Positions 63,675-64,000 of a stretch of DNA of 64,000 bases are shown piece by piece. The stretch is taken from positions 310,001-374,000 of the forward strand of contig JAANDG010000054.1 of NCBI GenBank assembly GCA_036852015.1, written 5' to 3'. Source of the DNA: Pelodera strongyloides. Its lineage: Eukaryota; Nematoda; Chromadorea; Rhabditida; Rhabditidae. The notes under the pieces were generated by a model. It was not told the DNA's origin and searched no databases. It worked only from the letters and a program-made list of their open reading frames with translations. Numbering within the stretch: the first letter of the stretch is position 1; each line of letters begins with the position of its first letter. A program made the position numbers and the translations under genes.

Positions 63675-63731
63675 ATGGAAGAGGATAACGAGGTTGGACT
63701 ACCACAGAAGGGATTGAACATGATTATTAAG
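63675..63731 (+). CDS. First exon of a possible histone-fold protein (DR1/NC2-beta-like), cut by the window end
   Basis: ATG at 63675 opens MEEDNEVGLPQKGLNMIIK and ends at a GT donor (63732), phase 0. The pattern of an acidic start, then LP, then an amphipathic helix ending IIK, resembles the first helix of CBF/NF-Y-type histone folds (DR1, POLE3). This is 19 residues of evidence only. An acceptor-like TATAG lies 11 bases upstream of the ATG. Confidence 0.4.
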
Positions 63732-64000
63732 GTATGGTTCAGGTTCAGTTTATGTTTATTTCCTCTGCCACTGCCTTGCAGTATCTGCCTGGTCAATTTG
63801 AAGTGTCTGTTTAATTAGCATATCTTTATTTATCGATATTATGGATTTAACTGTGTTTACATAAAGTCACTCCCAACATCTACACGTGTAAATGGTAAAT
63901 TCGTCTAAATGAAATGAACTATGTGGCTTTTTTTGGACGCGTCACTGTTGATTTACGTTGCTTGTTTAGTTGAAGGCTACGGGTATATTGGTACATTCAC
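63732..64000. other. Intron of the last gene, to the window end
   Basis: No further exon is recognised. Confidence 0.4.

Overview
The window is eukaryotic and reads as a nematode (probably rhabditid) genomic segment. Genes are split by many introns with GT donors and TTTYAG acceptors. Several start codons sit a few bases after an intron-type acceptor with no usable upstream exon, as expected for spliced-leader trans-splicing. Two gene pairs have operon-like spacing, and the protein families (plasma-membrane Na+/H+ exchanger, RHY-1/NRF-6-type acyltransferases) fit. The species cannot be named from the sequence. All exon models were built by hand from reading frame, splice sites and protein similarity; none was checked by alignment or RNA data.

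Layout. 1-1864: leader and a TC microsatellite. 1865-10090 (+): 20-exon Na+/H+ exchanger with three intronic TTAA-end MITEs and two CAG-flanked MITEs, one at a 3' splice site. 10225-10480: tRNA-derived SINE. 10665-10972 (-): SRP (7SL) RNA gene. 11-17.7 kb: no gene seen. 17763-19924 (+) and 29109-31297 (-): a tail-to-tail pair of near-identical seven-exon acyltransferases. Between them, 21621-27469 (+): an unfamiliar four-span membrane protein with arginine/serine-rich cytosolic arms. 31.3-37.2 kb: long intergenic stretch with MITEs. 37290-40133 (-): ribokinase. 41563-43152 (-): small multi-span membrane protein with a perfect 145-bp-arm foldback element 59 bp upstream of its ATG. 45044-48839 (-): Myb/SANT-like transcription factor. 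49655-56869 (-): CDC20/fizzy, the APC/C activator, probably the upstream partner of the Myb gene in an operon. 57-59.8 kb: inverted repeats and MITEs. 59807-62316 (-): C2H2 zinc-finger gene with an in-frame stop inside one exon and a 106-G homopolymer in an intron. 63153-63398 (+): small basic UPF0390/LYDG10-like protein with a second foldback element just upstream. 63675 to end (+): first exon of a possible histone-fold gene.

Functionally the genes are a mixture (ion transport, membrane acylation, ribose phosphorylation, cell-cycle ubiquitination, transcription, protein targeting) with no single pathway. The unifying theme is the load of short non-autonomous inverted-repeat elements: a TTAA-ended family rich in POU octamers, a CAG-flanked family, and PIF/Harbinger-like foldbacks with 3-bp TWA duplications lying against start codons.
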